Origin: Azolla pinnata
Taxonomy: Eukaryota; Streptophyta; Polypodiopsida; Salviniales; Salviniaceae
Length of the DNA: 21,261 nt
NCBI GenBank assembly: GCA_037176905.1
Contig: JBBBWG010010901.1
Location: 1-21,261 of the forward strand
Direction: 5' to 3'
Positions 1 to 9,252 of this stretch are shown one piece after another. The stretch's first letter is position 1; every line of letters begins with the position of its first letter. Below the pieces are notes generated by a model that worked only from the letters and a program-made list of their open reading frames with translations, was not told the DNA's origin and made no database searches. Made by a program: the position numbers and the translations under genes.

Positions 1-332
1 AATTTATCTCTTGTCTTCTTGTTCTTATTTCTCTTCTGCTTCATGTCATACTCTCGTCTTCGAGTTCTATCATTGTCTATGAGCCTCGGCCGTGATAGTA
101 GCGATGATGCGTGCGCTGCCATTGACATCATCATCCCCCCACAGCACTCACAGTGTCCATGTCCACGTCCCGAATGCTGGGAGGCGGGGCTCACACGTCC
201 TGATGTGTCGGGACTCAATCTCGTCTGACTCGAGGCGGGGCTCACTCGTGACGATGAGGCCAAGGCTAATCTAGGGGACGTTAGCATCGGGGTGGAGCTA
301 GTCCTAGGCCAAGTGAGAGGGGGAGGCATAGC

Positions 333-355
333 TGGACTCCCTGCAAAGGAGTCCA
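333..355. repeat. Inverted repeat, 8-bp arms
   Basis: TGGACTCC (333-340) and GGAGTCCA (348-355) are perfect reverse complements around a 7-base loop. It is one of four palindromic sites within about 230 bp. No function is known. Confidence 0.6.
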
Positions 356-480
356 TGGATAGGTGACGGCGCCGCTACACGTCGTGTCAGACGACATCAT
401 GAGGGTTATCTCGTGGGGTGGGCTCGTATCAAATGAGCCAGGCCGACCCCTCACTAGTTAGACCGGAGGTTTGCGCCATG

Positions 481-564
481 CCATATATGGTCCCACCTCC
501 TCTGGTGGGGGCATGCCACCAAAGTGGTTGGTCACCGGATGCTGCCATTCTCTCATGGCAGCAT
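481..564. repeat. Cluster of palindromes and hairpins
   Basis: Three adjacent symmetric sites are visible. CCATATATGG (481-490) is a perfect palindrome that also fits the CArG-box form CC(A/T)6GG. CCCACC (492-497) pairs with GGTGGG (504-509) over a 6-base loop. ATGCTGCCAT (539-548) pairs with ATGGCAGCAT (555-564) over a TCTCTC loop. The symmetry is read directly; any regulatory or fold-back role is inference. Confidence 0.6.
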
Positions 565-632
565 GATAACTCCACCACTCAATCTCCAAGCTAAGTGGAA
601 TCGGCGATCTATCAGCCATCTATCAGACATTG

Positions 633-1432
633 AAATTTAGGGTTTAGGGTCTAGCATTTTCAGCATTCATGTAACTTAGGGTTTAGGGTTTAGGGATTGC
701 TAAAAGTTAGGGTTTTCGTGATTTAGGGTTTTTGGCCAGTTTAGATTTTAGGGGAAAGGGTTTAAGGTTTCAGAGAAAGTTACGGTTTTCGTGAAATTTA
801 GGGTTTAGGGTTTCAGAGAAAGTTAGGGTTTTCGTGAAATTTAGGGTTTAAAGTTTCCGTGATTTAGGGTTTTCGGCCAATTTAGGGTTACGTGAAATTT
901 AGGGTTTTAGAGAAATTTAGGGTTTTCGTGAAATTTAGGGTTTAGGGTTTCCGCTATTTAGGGTTTTCGGACAGTTTAGGGTGTCGTGAAATTTAGGGTT
1001 TTAGAGAAATTTAGGGTTTTCGTGAAACTTAGGGTTTAGGATTTTCGCGATTTAGGGTTTTTGAAATGTAGGGTTTCAAAGAAATTTAGAGTTTCAGAGA
1101 AATTTAGGGTTTTCGAGAAATTTAGGGTTTAGGGTTTCCACAATTTAGGGTTTTCGGCCAGTTTAGGGTTTCGGCCAGTTTAGGGTTTCCACGATATAGG
1201 GTTTTTGGCCAGTTTAGGGTTTCGGTCAGTTTAGGGTTTTGTGAAATTTAGGGTTTCAGAGAAAGTTAGGGTTTTCGTGAAATTTAGGGTTTAGGGTTTC
1301 CGAGATTTAGGGTTTCTTGAAATTTAGGGTTTTAGAGCGATTTAGGGTTTTCATAAAATTTAGGGTTTAGGGTTTTAAAATTTTAGGGTTTTCGACCAGT
1401 TTAGGGTCTCGGCCAGTTTAGGGTTTCATGTA
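633..1432 (+). repeat. Degenerate telomere-like TTTAGGG array
   Basis: About 800 bp contains dozens of TTTAGGG heptamers, all in the same orientation, the Arabidopsis-type plant telomere motif. They are mostly not in simple tandem. Single or double heptamers alternate with short spacers such as TTTTCGTGAAA, TTTCAGAGAAA, TTTTCGGCCAG and TTTCCGCGATT, giving an irregular period near 18 bp. This is better described as an interstitial telomere-like or composite satellite array than as a real chromosome end, because ordinary sequence lies on both sides. No coding capacity is seen. Confidence 0.85.
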
Positions 1433-1735
1433 ATTTCACGCCTCGTTTCACTAATTTAACGTCAAATTATCGTAGGGTTTCCGCCATAATTTTTCCCAAT
1501 TGTTTTGTTATTTCTGCGCAAAGACAAAGAATAACACTAATTGTCGTCAAATGAGCAAATTAAACGTCACATTTCACTAATTACATGTCAAAATTCTCTA
1601 ATTAATCGGACATTCAATTATTTCAAGCCAAATTTCACTAATTATCGCAAATTTGATCTACTTACTTCAAGCTACTACAACAAATTTCACTAGCAGTGCC
1701 AACGCCAAATTTACTTCTCACTAATTACTCTGAGC
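1433..1735. repeat. AT-rich region with CACTAATT-type motif copies
   Basis: The motif TTCACTAATT, often followed by a CGTCAAA-like stretch, recurs about six times with irregular spacing, for example near 1447, 1574, 1635 and 1717. It follows directly on the telomere-like array. There is no gene. Such short degenerate repeats are compatible with the subterminal region of a CACTA transposon, but that is inference. Confidence 0.5.
1673..1700 (+). mobile_element. Possible left terminus of CACTA element
   Basis: The string TACTACAACAAATTTCACTA resembles the usual CACTA-family end (CACTACAA followed by A-rich sequence and a TAGCAGTG-like stretch), with one difference in the first bases. It lies 710 bp upstream of the TNP2 reading frame, a plausible distance. 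No matching right terminus lies in the window because the element is cut off near 4840. No 3-bp target duplication can be tested. Tentative. Confidence 0.3.
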
Positions 1736-1737
1736 TG

Positions 1738-2112
1738 AAGGAGCAGGAGGAGGAGGTCTAGCTGGAGGAGCAACAAGGGCAACACGAGCAGGGGGAGACC
1801 AAAAGCTGGAGTAGGGGTTTTCTAATGGAGGAGTAGGAAGAGCAGCTGGAGTAGGGTATTGAGCTGGAGGAGCAGTAGCAACGCAAGGAGCAGCAGCAAG
1901 GTCAGGAGCAAAGGAAGAGGTGAGCAGGAGCGCCGAGGTGAGCAGAGGCAGAGGTGAGCAGAGGTAGAGGTTTAGAATCTAGGGTTAGGGCGAGCAAGAG
2001 CGAAAGGGACAGAGCAGGAGCAAAAGAGACAGAGCAGGTGCAAAAGCAAAAGGGACAGAGTACGAGCGGAAGAGAGAGCAGGAGCAGGAGCAAAAGAGAA
2101 GAGGAGCAAAAA
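1738..2112 (+). repeat. Purine-rich GAG/CAG/GCA low-complexity tract
   Basis: An imperfect repeat of GAGGAGCAG, GGAGCAGGAG and AGCAAAAG(A/G)GACAGAG units runs for about 370 bp. Open frames on both strands here (for example 1954-2262 plus and 1902-2174 minus) translate to biased Arg/Glu/Ser or Leu/Ser strings and are judged by-products of the repeat. It may be part of the 5' region of the CACTA element. Confidence 0.6.
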
Positions 2113-2149
2113 TGGTTCAAGGCTAGGGTTTTAAAAGACCCATCTGTGC

Positions 2150-2360
2150 TATTTGCCGCGCAATTACGGCACAATTACCTCGCAAATTACGGTGCAATTA
2201 CCATGCAGATACCGCTTGTTTGCCGCGACTATATCCACAGGGTTTCCGCTTATTTGCCATGACTATATCCACATATTTGCCGCATATATATCTGCAAATT
2301 TGCCGCTTATTTGTCACGACTATATCCGTAATTTTTCTGCGCAGTTGCCGCTCAGTTACT
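2150..2360 (+). repeat. TTTGCCGC / GACTATATCC tandem-like repeat
   Basis: Copies of TTTGCCGC and TTTGCC(A/G)(C/T)GACTATATCC recur at about 2220, 2255, 2275, 2298 and 2310. Earlier GCGCAATTACGGC and CAATTACC motifs form a second short repeat at 2158-2205. The array ends just before the transposase start codon at 2383. Related TTTGC units fill an intron of the same gene at 3815-4045. Confidence 0.6.
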
Positions 2361-3427
2361 TCAAAGTTTATTGGATTAATCAATGGATGCCGATCCACAA
2401 CATAGCAGTTCAAAGTCATCCTCGACCAATGCAGAGGAGTTGCACAAGACACACATCGGCCAATGGGGAGCTCAGACCATTCAATGTAGGTGTGACCGAT
2501 GCACGAAAAGATATAGGCGAGCTCATCGTGTACTGCACGATCATATACGCAAATGGGGCCATTGGAATCTTGAAGTCTCACCCCATGATGTTCCGCATTA
2601 CATAATCGCATCGCGGTTGTTACGTGACTACTACAAGTGGGCAAGGGCACAGGCTGAAGAAGAAGAGGCACGTGTACGACAATGTATGAATGAAGCAGTG
2701 GATGATCTAGAGGGTTAGTCAGCGTAAGAACAAGATCCCAATTAACAAATGGAAGATATGATTGAAGATCTACATCGGCCAACAAATCGGCAAGGATCTA
2801 GACGTCAAGCAAGGGAAGGCCCGACTTCCGACTTTTCAACGTTACTACAGGCTGCTAGAACACCGATTTACGATGGAGCTAGCTTCTCAGTGTATCGGGC
2901 AACGATAGAGATCATGAATCCCCAAACATCATATTGATGGAGTAATGCATCAGTGGATGCATTGCTAAGTCTCATGTGGAGGATGTTGCTGCAGCCCTTG
3001 ATCCATCGCCTCATTGATGGATTGGCATGTATCACATCAGAGCCAAGATGGCAAGTGGAGAATGCTAGCTGATTCCTCAACGTGGCAACATATAGATAGT
3101 ACTTGACCACGCTACTTGAGGCTGGGTTTAGGGACAGATAGAGTGAACCCATTTGGGCTTTGAAGCAGCTCATACAGTGTTTGGCCAGTCGTGCTAGTGA
3201 TTTACAACCTTCCTCCACACGGCGATCGAGAAGGGTCATATTATGTTAACGCTCCTCATCCTTGGGAAGTATAAGGTCGCAAATATGGATGTGTACCTAG
3301 CACCACTTATGGAAGTGCTGCAGATATTATGGCAAAGGGTCCATGTAGAAGATATGTCTAAGGTGCATCTCAATCGCCTATTCAACCTTCGAGCAATTCT
3401 AATGTGGACAATGCATGACTTCCCAGG

Positions 3428-3537
3428 GTTCAAACAATGTTCACATTAAACCTTAAACTCTAAACTTATTTAGATCTCTTCTATCTACAATTTACAACAA
3501 TTCGTAATTACTCTAACACAAGTCATTTTTAACTCAG
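3428..3537 (+). other. Inferred intron 1 of the TNP2 gene
   Basis: A GT at 3428-3429 and CTCAG ending at 3537 bound 110 bp that translate poorly. Removing them keeps phase between the MHDFPG block and the GLSISG / CGPSLMS block, the order expected in TNP2. The donor (CAGG|GTTCAA) is weak, so the exact edge may differ. Inference from frame and family comparison. Confidence 0.55.
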
Positions 3538-3771
3538 AGGTTTATCGATCTCAGGGTAGCATGCCTATCCTAGATGTGGACCATCCCTCATGTCTACACT
3601 AACGCCTCACCTCAAACGAGTGATTTATTCAAATCACGACAGATTTCTTCCACCCACGCATCAATGCTACCAACCAGCTCAAAACGGGAAAACACCAAGA
3701 TGTGTTATTATGAAAGAGTGGAAGGAGATGTGGGTGCAAGCTAATGGAAAAGTTGTGCCAGAGATGTCTAG

Positions 3772-4102
3772 GTAAGAGCGTTTACTTAGATTATGTCATT
3801 TGTAGCTCGTTTGATGCAAGTTTGCACCAAGTTTGCCACGACTTTGCAGGAAATTTGCCCCGATCTTGCAGCAAAGTTATAGCAAGTTTGCAACAACTTT
3901 ACCGCAAGTTTGCAACAACGTTGCTGCGAGTTTGCAGCAACTTTGTCGTGTTCTTGCTGCATTTTTGCTGCAAGTTTGCTGCTAGTTTGCCGCATGTTTG
4001 CTTCAAGTATTGATGTTTGTTTGCTGCAAATTTGCCACATGTTTCTAGCTACTTTGTCACCCTAAACCTTAACCCGTATCTTTACGTGATGTATGTGTGC
4101 AG
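3772..4102 (+). other. Inferred intron 2 of the TNP2 gene
   Basis: A near-consensus donor CTAG|GTAAGA begins at 3772 and an acceptor TGTGTGCAG ends at 4102. Splicing carries the frame ending PEMSR directly into LSIFLELPY, which leads into the NHLLDPMHIF block, so phase and family order both agree. Most of the 331-bp intron is a TTTGC-rich minisatellite. Confidence 0.75.
3815..4045 (+). repeat. TTTGC minisatellite inside transposase intron
   Basis: About twenty imperfect units of roughly 11-12 bp, typified by AGTTTGCNNCAAC or AGTTTGCTGC, run through this stretch (for example AAGTTTGCAACAAC, GAGTTTGCAGCAAC, AAGTTTGCTGC). Open frames on both strands here only reflect the repeat. It shares the TTTGC(C/A)GC core with the array upstream of the gene at 2150-2360. 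Confidence 0.75.
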
Positions 4103-4502
4103 GTTGTCAATATTTTTGGAGTTGCCATATTAGGAGTACCTCAAAATCAACCACTTACTAGACCCAATGCATATCTTCAAGAATGTGGCAACGACAATGC
4201 AGGAGCACCTGATGGTGTCTGAGACTTCTGGGCTATTCGGATGGATTTGCAGTGTTGCAGGAAGATGCCCAGTGCATGGTCGGTGGAGCGCAAAAATGGA
4301 CAAGTCATATTACCGAGGGCTCCGTAGACATTGACGAGATCAGAGATGCGACGTGTAAAGGAGTTGATCACCACCGTCAAAACCCCAACAGGGTATATGC
4401 GATGTTTGAGAGGGGCATTCTCGAAAATTCTCGAAACAAAGATGCAAAGGGGTGGAGAAACTCGCGGGTTTAAAGTCCCATGATTAGCATAAGATGTTAT
4501 AG

Positions 4503-4604
4503 GTACCTAATTGGATATGTAATTGCAGTTCTCTCGAAATTTTTGATAAGTTAAGATTTGATAAGCCAACTACTAATATTTGACATTTTCTATTTTTTTT
4601 ATAG
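4503..4604 (+). other. Inferred intron 3 of the TNP2 gene
   Basis: GTACCT starts at 4503 and a pyrimidine-rich acceptor, TTTTTTTATAG, ends at 4604. Its removal joins the GLKSHD-containing frame in phase to FILPINV, two blocks that are close together in TNP2 proteins. The 102-bp length and T-rich end are typical of plant introns. Inferred from phase and family order. Confidence 0.65.
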
Positions 4605-4844
4605 TTCATTTTGCCGATTAACGTCTCAAGAATAGCTTCTGAATCGCTCCGACAGTGTTTATACAAGCTGGGCGTGCTCATCCGTTTTGTAAGCGCAAAA
4701 GAGGTGGACCCGAGAAGTCTAGAGACGACCCAAGTACAAGCAGTAGAGGCAATTTGTCTTCTGGAGGATACCTTTCCGCGATCCATTCTCACTAGTCAGG
4801 TGCATCTGTTGGTTCACATTATCAAGTTGCTCGTCGCCTAATAT

Positions 4845-5985
4845 CACAATGTTAAGGTGGATAGCATATATTAAGTCATTTAATCCAGAACTTCGACATA
4901 TTTCAGGGAAGAACAATGCCATGGCAGATATGCTTTCACGAGCCAGATTTGCGGACAAGTTGGACATGATGGACGAGGATGAGGAAATAGAAGATGGCTT
5001 CTTCGTCAATACTCTTGACCATGGAAATGGGTCTAGTGAATTCCATGAGGAAGAATATGACCAAGAGCTTTCTCAAATTGGGAGGTTTTTACGAAGTCAT
5101 AATCCAGATCCGACTTGGTCTTTTAACGAGTTCAAGAGAATTCGAAAGAAGGCCTACAAGTTCTTTCTTCAAGATGGCTATCTATGGAAACAACCGAGGA
5201 GAATAACAGAACCGCCTGTAAGAGTCTTAGGAAGAAATGATTAGCAACAAAAAGTTATCAATGAATTCCATGATAGCCAGTGGGCTGGTCACCGTGGGGT
5301 TTGGGCGACATTCGCGAAGATCAAAGAGAGATATTGGTGGCCAGGTATGTACCAGGATATAGTTAATTTTGTGAGTACTTGTGTTAAATGTCAAATGTAT
5401 TCCAAGATTAGGCACAAGGATGGTCTTCACCCAATGTATCCACCATCCATACACTTTAAGTGGATGGTTGACTTGATTTCAATGCCACTTGGTATTGGAA
5501 AATTAAAATACTTGGTGCTTGCTCGAGAGGACCTTACGAATCAAGTGGGAGGTCGTGCCTTGAGAGGTAAGTCCACAAAAACAGTTTGCCAATTTCTACT
5601 CGAAGATGTCATATGTAGGTATGGCTGCATTGGCCGAGTGATTGCAGATTGAGGGGAGTTGAACTCTGAGGAAGCTCAATGTTTGTTTCAAAAACATTGT
5701 ATACGATTGTTCATCATTACCGCCTATAATCTAGAGGCCAATGGGAAGACTGAGCAAGGGCATAGCCCGATTATAAGAGAACTAATCAAGGCATGTGATG
5801 GGAAAGTTCGAGAATGGCCGACCTTATTACCGTATGCTCTTTGGGCGGATCGAACTACTCATAGCTCCATTATAGGATTTATGCCTGCAGAACTTATGTT
5901 AGGCCAGAATCCAAAGACAACTCCATAGGGAAACTGAGAGTGCAGCTATCCAAATTCGATCTTGTTACCTTGAATTCTGTAAAAA
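4845..5985 (+). mobile_element. Ty3/gypsy pol fossil, RNase H end to integrase
   Basis: This is the remains of a Ty3/gypsy LTR retroelement on the plus strand. Parts in order: the end of RNase H with HISGKNNAMADMLSRA (about 4897-4944), a linker, the integrase zinc-binding region with WAGHRGVWATFAKIKERYWW (about 5283-5342) and CVKC, and the integrase core from HFKWMVDLISM through REDLTNQVGGRALRGKST to the late block LPYALWADRTTHSS (about 5828-5869). Matches to gypsy order and wording are strong. No LTRs, gag or RT belong to it in this window. It is a broken fragment with a few breaks. It abuts the CACTA gene at about 4840, and its right end fades near 5985. Confidence 0.88.
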
Positions 5986-6044
5986 AAACCCTTAGCCAAT
6001 TCTCTATTTCTTCATTAATGTTATATTTCTTTTGCCATCTTTCC
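5986..6044. other. Short unassigned spacer
   Basis: Pyrimidine-rich sequence between two gypsy fossils. Nothing recognisable is seen. Confidence 0.4.
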
Positions 6045-6112
6045 TAGTTCAGAGGCTCGGTGTCTCCGTCTCAATCGTACAACGCGGAATTTGCGACAAC
6101 GTGATGCGCATC
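6045..6112 (+). mobile_element. Left flank of older gypsy integrase fossil
   Basis: The last tens of bases before the 3' LTR of the large element read like part of an integrase zinc-binding (HHCC) region of another Ty3/gypsy copy. The other side of that copy lies immediately past the target duplication at 15676. Its left limit is uncertain. Confidence 0.5.
6108..6112. repeat. Target site duplication, left copy (GCATC)
   Basis: GCATC directly precedes the LTR terminus TGTTAG at 6113 and is repeated exactly at 15671-15675 after the other LTR. Five bases is the usual duplication length for Ty3/gypsy integrases. Confidence 0.9.
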
Positions 6113-6503
6113 TGTTAGCCCTTCAGATGAAGAACTAAGACTAGGTCGTGGTTAAATAGGAATGGTAGTAGGATCGTAAATTCGGATAGTACGATCGTCG
6201 TTTCCGACTAAGACACAACACCAAGAATGATAGAGACGACACAAGATAGTGGATGCAAAGCTCTTTGTATTGCTATTAATTCTCGGACTTAATTTCCTTA
6301 ATCTCCGGACTCTGATACAAGTATACCCCATGACTTTATATACAAGCTTAGTACCCTTTCGGATCTCCAAGACGTCTTATTACATCACGTCGGTTCGGAT
6401 CTCCCCGTGGATTTTTCATTTCTCCGACTGTCTTATTTCCGTAATTTCCGTAATATTACGAATGTACGACTTGCGTCGTACTTTCACAATATTCCTGCTA
6501 ACA
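6113..6503 (-). repeat. 3' LTR of the nested gypsy element
   Basis: 391 bp, near-identical in layout to 15279-15670. On the plus strand it runs from TGTTAGCCC to GCTAACA, so in element sense it starts TGTTAGC and ends GGGCTAACA, the usual TG...CA ends with short inverted repeats. Confidence 0.92.
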
Positions 6504-6600
6504 CTATGGCACGCCCATGGGACAGTCTTCCACATGTTTTAACCCATAGTTCCAAAAAAATAAAAATACAATATAATACAATACGATACAAGGCAAGGTT
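6504..6600. other. Short untranslated gap before 3' LTR
   Basis: About 97 bases between the end of the accessory region and the 3' LTR. No clear purine-rich polypurine tract is seen next to the LTR; the adjacent element-sense sequence is a mixed GGGCGTGCCATAG. Confidence 0.4.
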
Positions 6601-9192
6601 TTACTCTTCGTTCAACACATGTAAAATCGACGGTTCGGCAAAATCGTCCTCCTCCATGTCCGCTTCTTCTTCTGGAGCCTCCATCTCTGGCGTTGCAGGT
6701 ACGACAGTTTCCTCTACAGCTTCCATCTCTGCGTACATGGTCCGAACATTCTCCTCATGTCGATCTAACAACTTCGTAATCTCCTCATGTCAGTTGTTAG
6801 GTTCTTCTGCACTACTTCGCAGTTGGCCTTGTCCAACTTCAAAAATCCCGTTCCACGAAGTTCTCGGTTAGCCTTGTCTGCGCGAAGCACCTGCAATTCC
6901 GCCGCTTGTTCGGACTAGCTTTGTAATGTCGCTGCCATAGCGACCTCTATCTCGGCCTTTGTCTTCTCCCGGAATTTGTCGACTATCCTTCTTAGATTGG
7001 CCTCAGCAAGGTACGCCTTGTTTCCAAGCTAATCCTATAGTCAGTCGACATTCTTTTGAACCTCTTTGCCGATACTCCAAGACTTTCGTAAGTCCTTGTA
7101 TGAAGCCGACAGTTCAATCTTCAATGGTCCTCATTCCTCCCGGAATTGTCAGGCACGACGTACTACGCCGTCCTTTTCGTCCGAAGCTTCTCTTTTTTTG
7201 CTCCTCTTAAAGAATCTGGAAAGCATCGGAAATTTTCTGTGCTTCATTCCTTGCCTCCACCACATCTTCTTTTGCCATGCCAAGTCGTCGTTTGAACGAC
7301 TTGATGTCCGCATGAGCTTCCTTAAGTTGTCCGCGGAGCTGTTCTGCATCAGTACGGGCCCTTCGTTCTGCCACGAGCTTCGCCCATACCTTTGCCAACT
7401 CCGCGTCCTTAGCATCCATCGCCCGCCAGAGAGCTACTTGCTCTTTTTAAGCTTCCGTGAGAGCCGCGACTTTCCGTTTGAGTGCGTCTTCACAGTTGAC
7501 GACGCGCCTTTTCCATACTGGCACATCGCGTTCCACGATCACCGAATTTTAAGCTTCAATCCTATCACTCCATTTGCAGACCTTCTCCATCGTCTTTTCC
7601 AACATCATCAGGATTTCGTTTGCGTCTTTGCGTGCCAAACGAATCAGCTTCTTTGCCTCCCCTCCGCCAGCCGCCACAGCTATAGCCGCCGTACTAGCGG
7701 GAGACAATGATTGGCATACCAGAACATTTTCGACCTCCCGTTCAGTTTCCGCCTGCTCTTGAGCGATGTCCTTGACGGCTTCTGTTGCTCTAAGCGTCGG
7801 TGCACCGACCGTCTGCACGACTGGCTCCTTGCCTTCGGTCGGTGGCCGCACCTCATTCGTACTTCGTACGGGTTCGACGATTTTGTCCGTCTGTACAGTC
7901 GCCACTTCCGTGGCCAAAACTGCGTTGTCCTCCGCGCTATGTACAATCATCGCCAAAATTTCGGACGTACTTCCCGGCCTTCATTCCTCTTCTATGGCTT
8001 CCGCGGTTGGTGTGGAGCCTGTCGTCTTGAGCCTGATGACGATCCGGCCCTCAGATTCCGGTGGCGCCGATTTCTTCCTCTTCTTTTTCCGTTTTTCCTT
8101 CGGCGATTTCCTTGGGGGTTCGGGAACAACATGTGTTATCTCCTCTTCCTCCTCGAAGGTCAAGATTTCCACCTCCGAGTCTGGCCCTGCCGCCCCTTCT
8201 CCGACCTATGGCGTATTGGCATCCCACATTTGGGGTGCAATCGGGATCCGTTCTCTGAGATTCCAAGTCGGAATCTGGATCTCCGCTACTTCCGCTTCTA
8301 CCGCCGCCGTGGTTGCTCCCGAGTCCGGCTCTAATATGACAGGTAGCCCGGCCTGGGGCTCCGGCGCAGCCTATCGTACAGCCATCGAATCCGATGTTGG
8401 TGCTGCCGGCTCAACTCCTTCTATTGGCATTGCTCCCGAGTCGTTCGTCACAGGGGTCCTAATGCCAGAAACTATACGACTGAAATCGTACCCGTTTCAT
8501 GTGCCCTTGATGATGGTCGTCACAACCGCCTCCGTAGCCTCCTGGCTGTTCTTCTACGGGTGCCGCGTCCGGAATGTGTTCCAGAGCGGGTGACAGCCCC
8601 GAGCTCCCGATCTCCCAGACGGTTCCGGCTCGGGCACCTCCGGCCACTTCCCCTTGGCAAGATCGCGGCTCTGGCTCCCGGGTCATTGCTTCCCTCGCGG
8701 TGGCGGGTATAGCATGCCCAACCAATATGCTAGCTTGGGGGCGCGGTTCTTCCGAGTTGTCGTGACCTCCCGGATCAAGGCATCCGACATGATAGCGGCC
8801 CAGTCGAGGACCCTGTTCTCCCAGCCGGCGATGATGATGCTGCTGCGGGCCTTGCTCACCGCGTACAGTCTCTACTGCAGTAGCATCCACTACATGCAGA
8901 AGCTGGCATATTCCTTAAGCACCCCACTCGTCCCACTCGTTACCCGAAATGACTTTACCGTCACGAATATTCATCGAAATACTCAGTGAGGATTGAGGCG
9001 TCGTACAAACTCGACCTGCTTCTCTCCGCCTTCCTCCAAGTTGAGGAAGGCCCGGATGGTCTCCGGGGACATCTCGTCGACGTCCGCCCGCTCTAAGGCT
9101 TCTTCCAGGTTTGCCCATGGCGTCGCCTGCCCGAGGCTTAAATAGCTGCCTAGGCCTCGTTGATTAAGGTGAGCCACCAGTTGGGAGGACAT
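6601..9192 (-). pseudogene. Accessory coding region of the gypsy element (ORF3-like)
   Basis: Downstream of pol, in the same sense, lies about 2.6 kb that still shows protein-like composition but no pol or gag motif. It begins at an ATG at 9192 (MSSQLVAHLNQRGLGSYLSL...). The first few hundred bases look globular (for example ALERADVDEMSPETIRAFLN). The middle (about 8000-8700) is Pro/Ser/Gly-rich. Then come helical, charged segments typical of coiled coil (about 7550-7950 and 7207-7419, e.g. AEQLRGQLKEAHADIKSFKR). The last part (about 6601-6760) is very acidic and ends ...SILHVLNEE. No signal peptide, fusion peptide or membrane anchor of an envelope protein was recognised. It is broken at several places. 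Function unknown. Confidence 0.6.
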
Positions 9193-9252
9193 TTGTTTTG
9201 TTGGCCTCAATTTCGCGATTGCTAGTAATAAAACCAGTTTGCCGTCGAAACG

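Larger units (their letters stand above)
1..632. other. GC-rich non-coding stretch with hairpins
   Basis: No convincing gene is seen; the short open frames here show no recognisable motif. The stretch holds a 14-bp direct repeat, GAGGCGGGGCTCAC, at 181-194 and 232-245 (offset 51), and several inverted repeats described separately. It differs in composition from the AT-rich repeats that follow and may be the edge of an unrecognised mobile element, but no terminal repeat or target duplication is visible. Confidence 0.5.
2383..4838 (+). pseudogene. Decayed CACTA (CMC/EnSpm) TNP2 transposase gene
   Basis: This is a TNP2-type transposase gene of a CACTA DNA transposon. From ATG 2383 comes a Cys/His segment like the transposase-associated domain (CRCDRCTKRYRRAH, then HDHIRKWGHW). 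Then come DGASFSVYRATIEIMN (about 2870-2920), LRLGLGTDRVNPFG (3118-3160), the Transposase_21 signature LTLLILGKYKVANMDVYL (3246-3299) with AILMWTMHDFPG, KRVIYSNHDRFLPPTHQ (3614-3664), NHLLDPMHIFKNV (4150-4188), and the C-terminal DUF4218-like stretch FILPINVSRIASESLRQCL to LEDTFPRSILTSQVHLLVHI (4605-4822). Known TNP2 proteins have these blocks in this order. The gene is dead. In-frame stops lie at 2716, 2935, 3104, 3161, 3557, 4131 and 4500, with more at 4320-4480. The frame shifts between about 3000 and 3062 and again near 3210. It is cut off at about 4838 by gypsy sequence. Confidence 0.88.

Noticed and set aside
633-1432. True telomere or chromosome end
   Set aside because: The heptamers are degenerate and interrupted, and ordinary sequence lies on both sides.
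1902-2262. Overlapping plus and minus frames rich in Arg/Glu/Ser or Leu/Ser
   Set aside because: Produced by the purine-rich repeat; no conserved motif.
633-2360. CRISPR array
   Set aside because: Repeats are short and irregular without uniform repeat-spacer structure, and the window is clearly eukaryotic.
2868-3239. Minus-strand 123-codon frame
   Set aside because: It lies antisense to clear TNP2 blocks on the plus strand.
7066-8593. Plus-strand open frames of 200-275 codons inside the large LTR element
   Set aside because: They run antisense to the element's accessory region. Translations are Ser/Phe/Arg-rich without motifs, while the minus strand shows coiled-coil and acidic protein composition.
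6601-9192. Envelope gene
   Set aside because: No signal peptide, membrane anchor or fusion-peptide pattern was recognised; coiled-coil and acidic composition alone do not support it.
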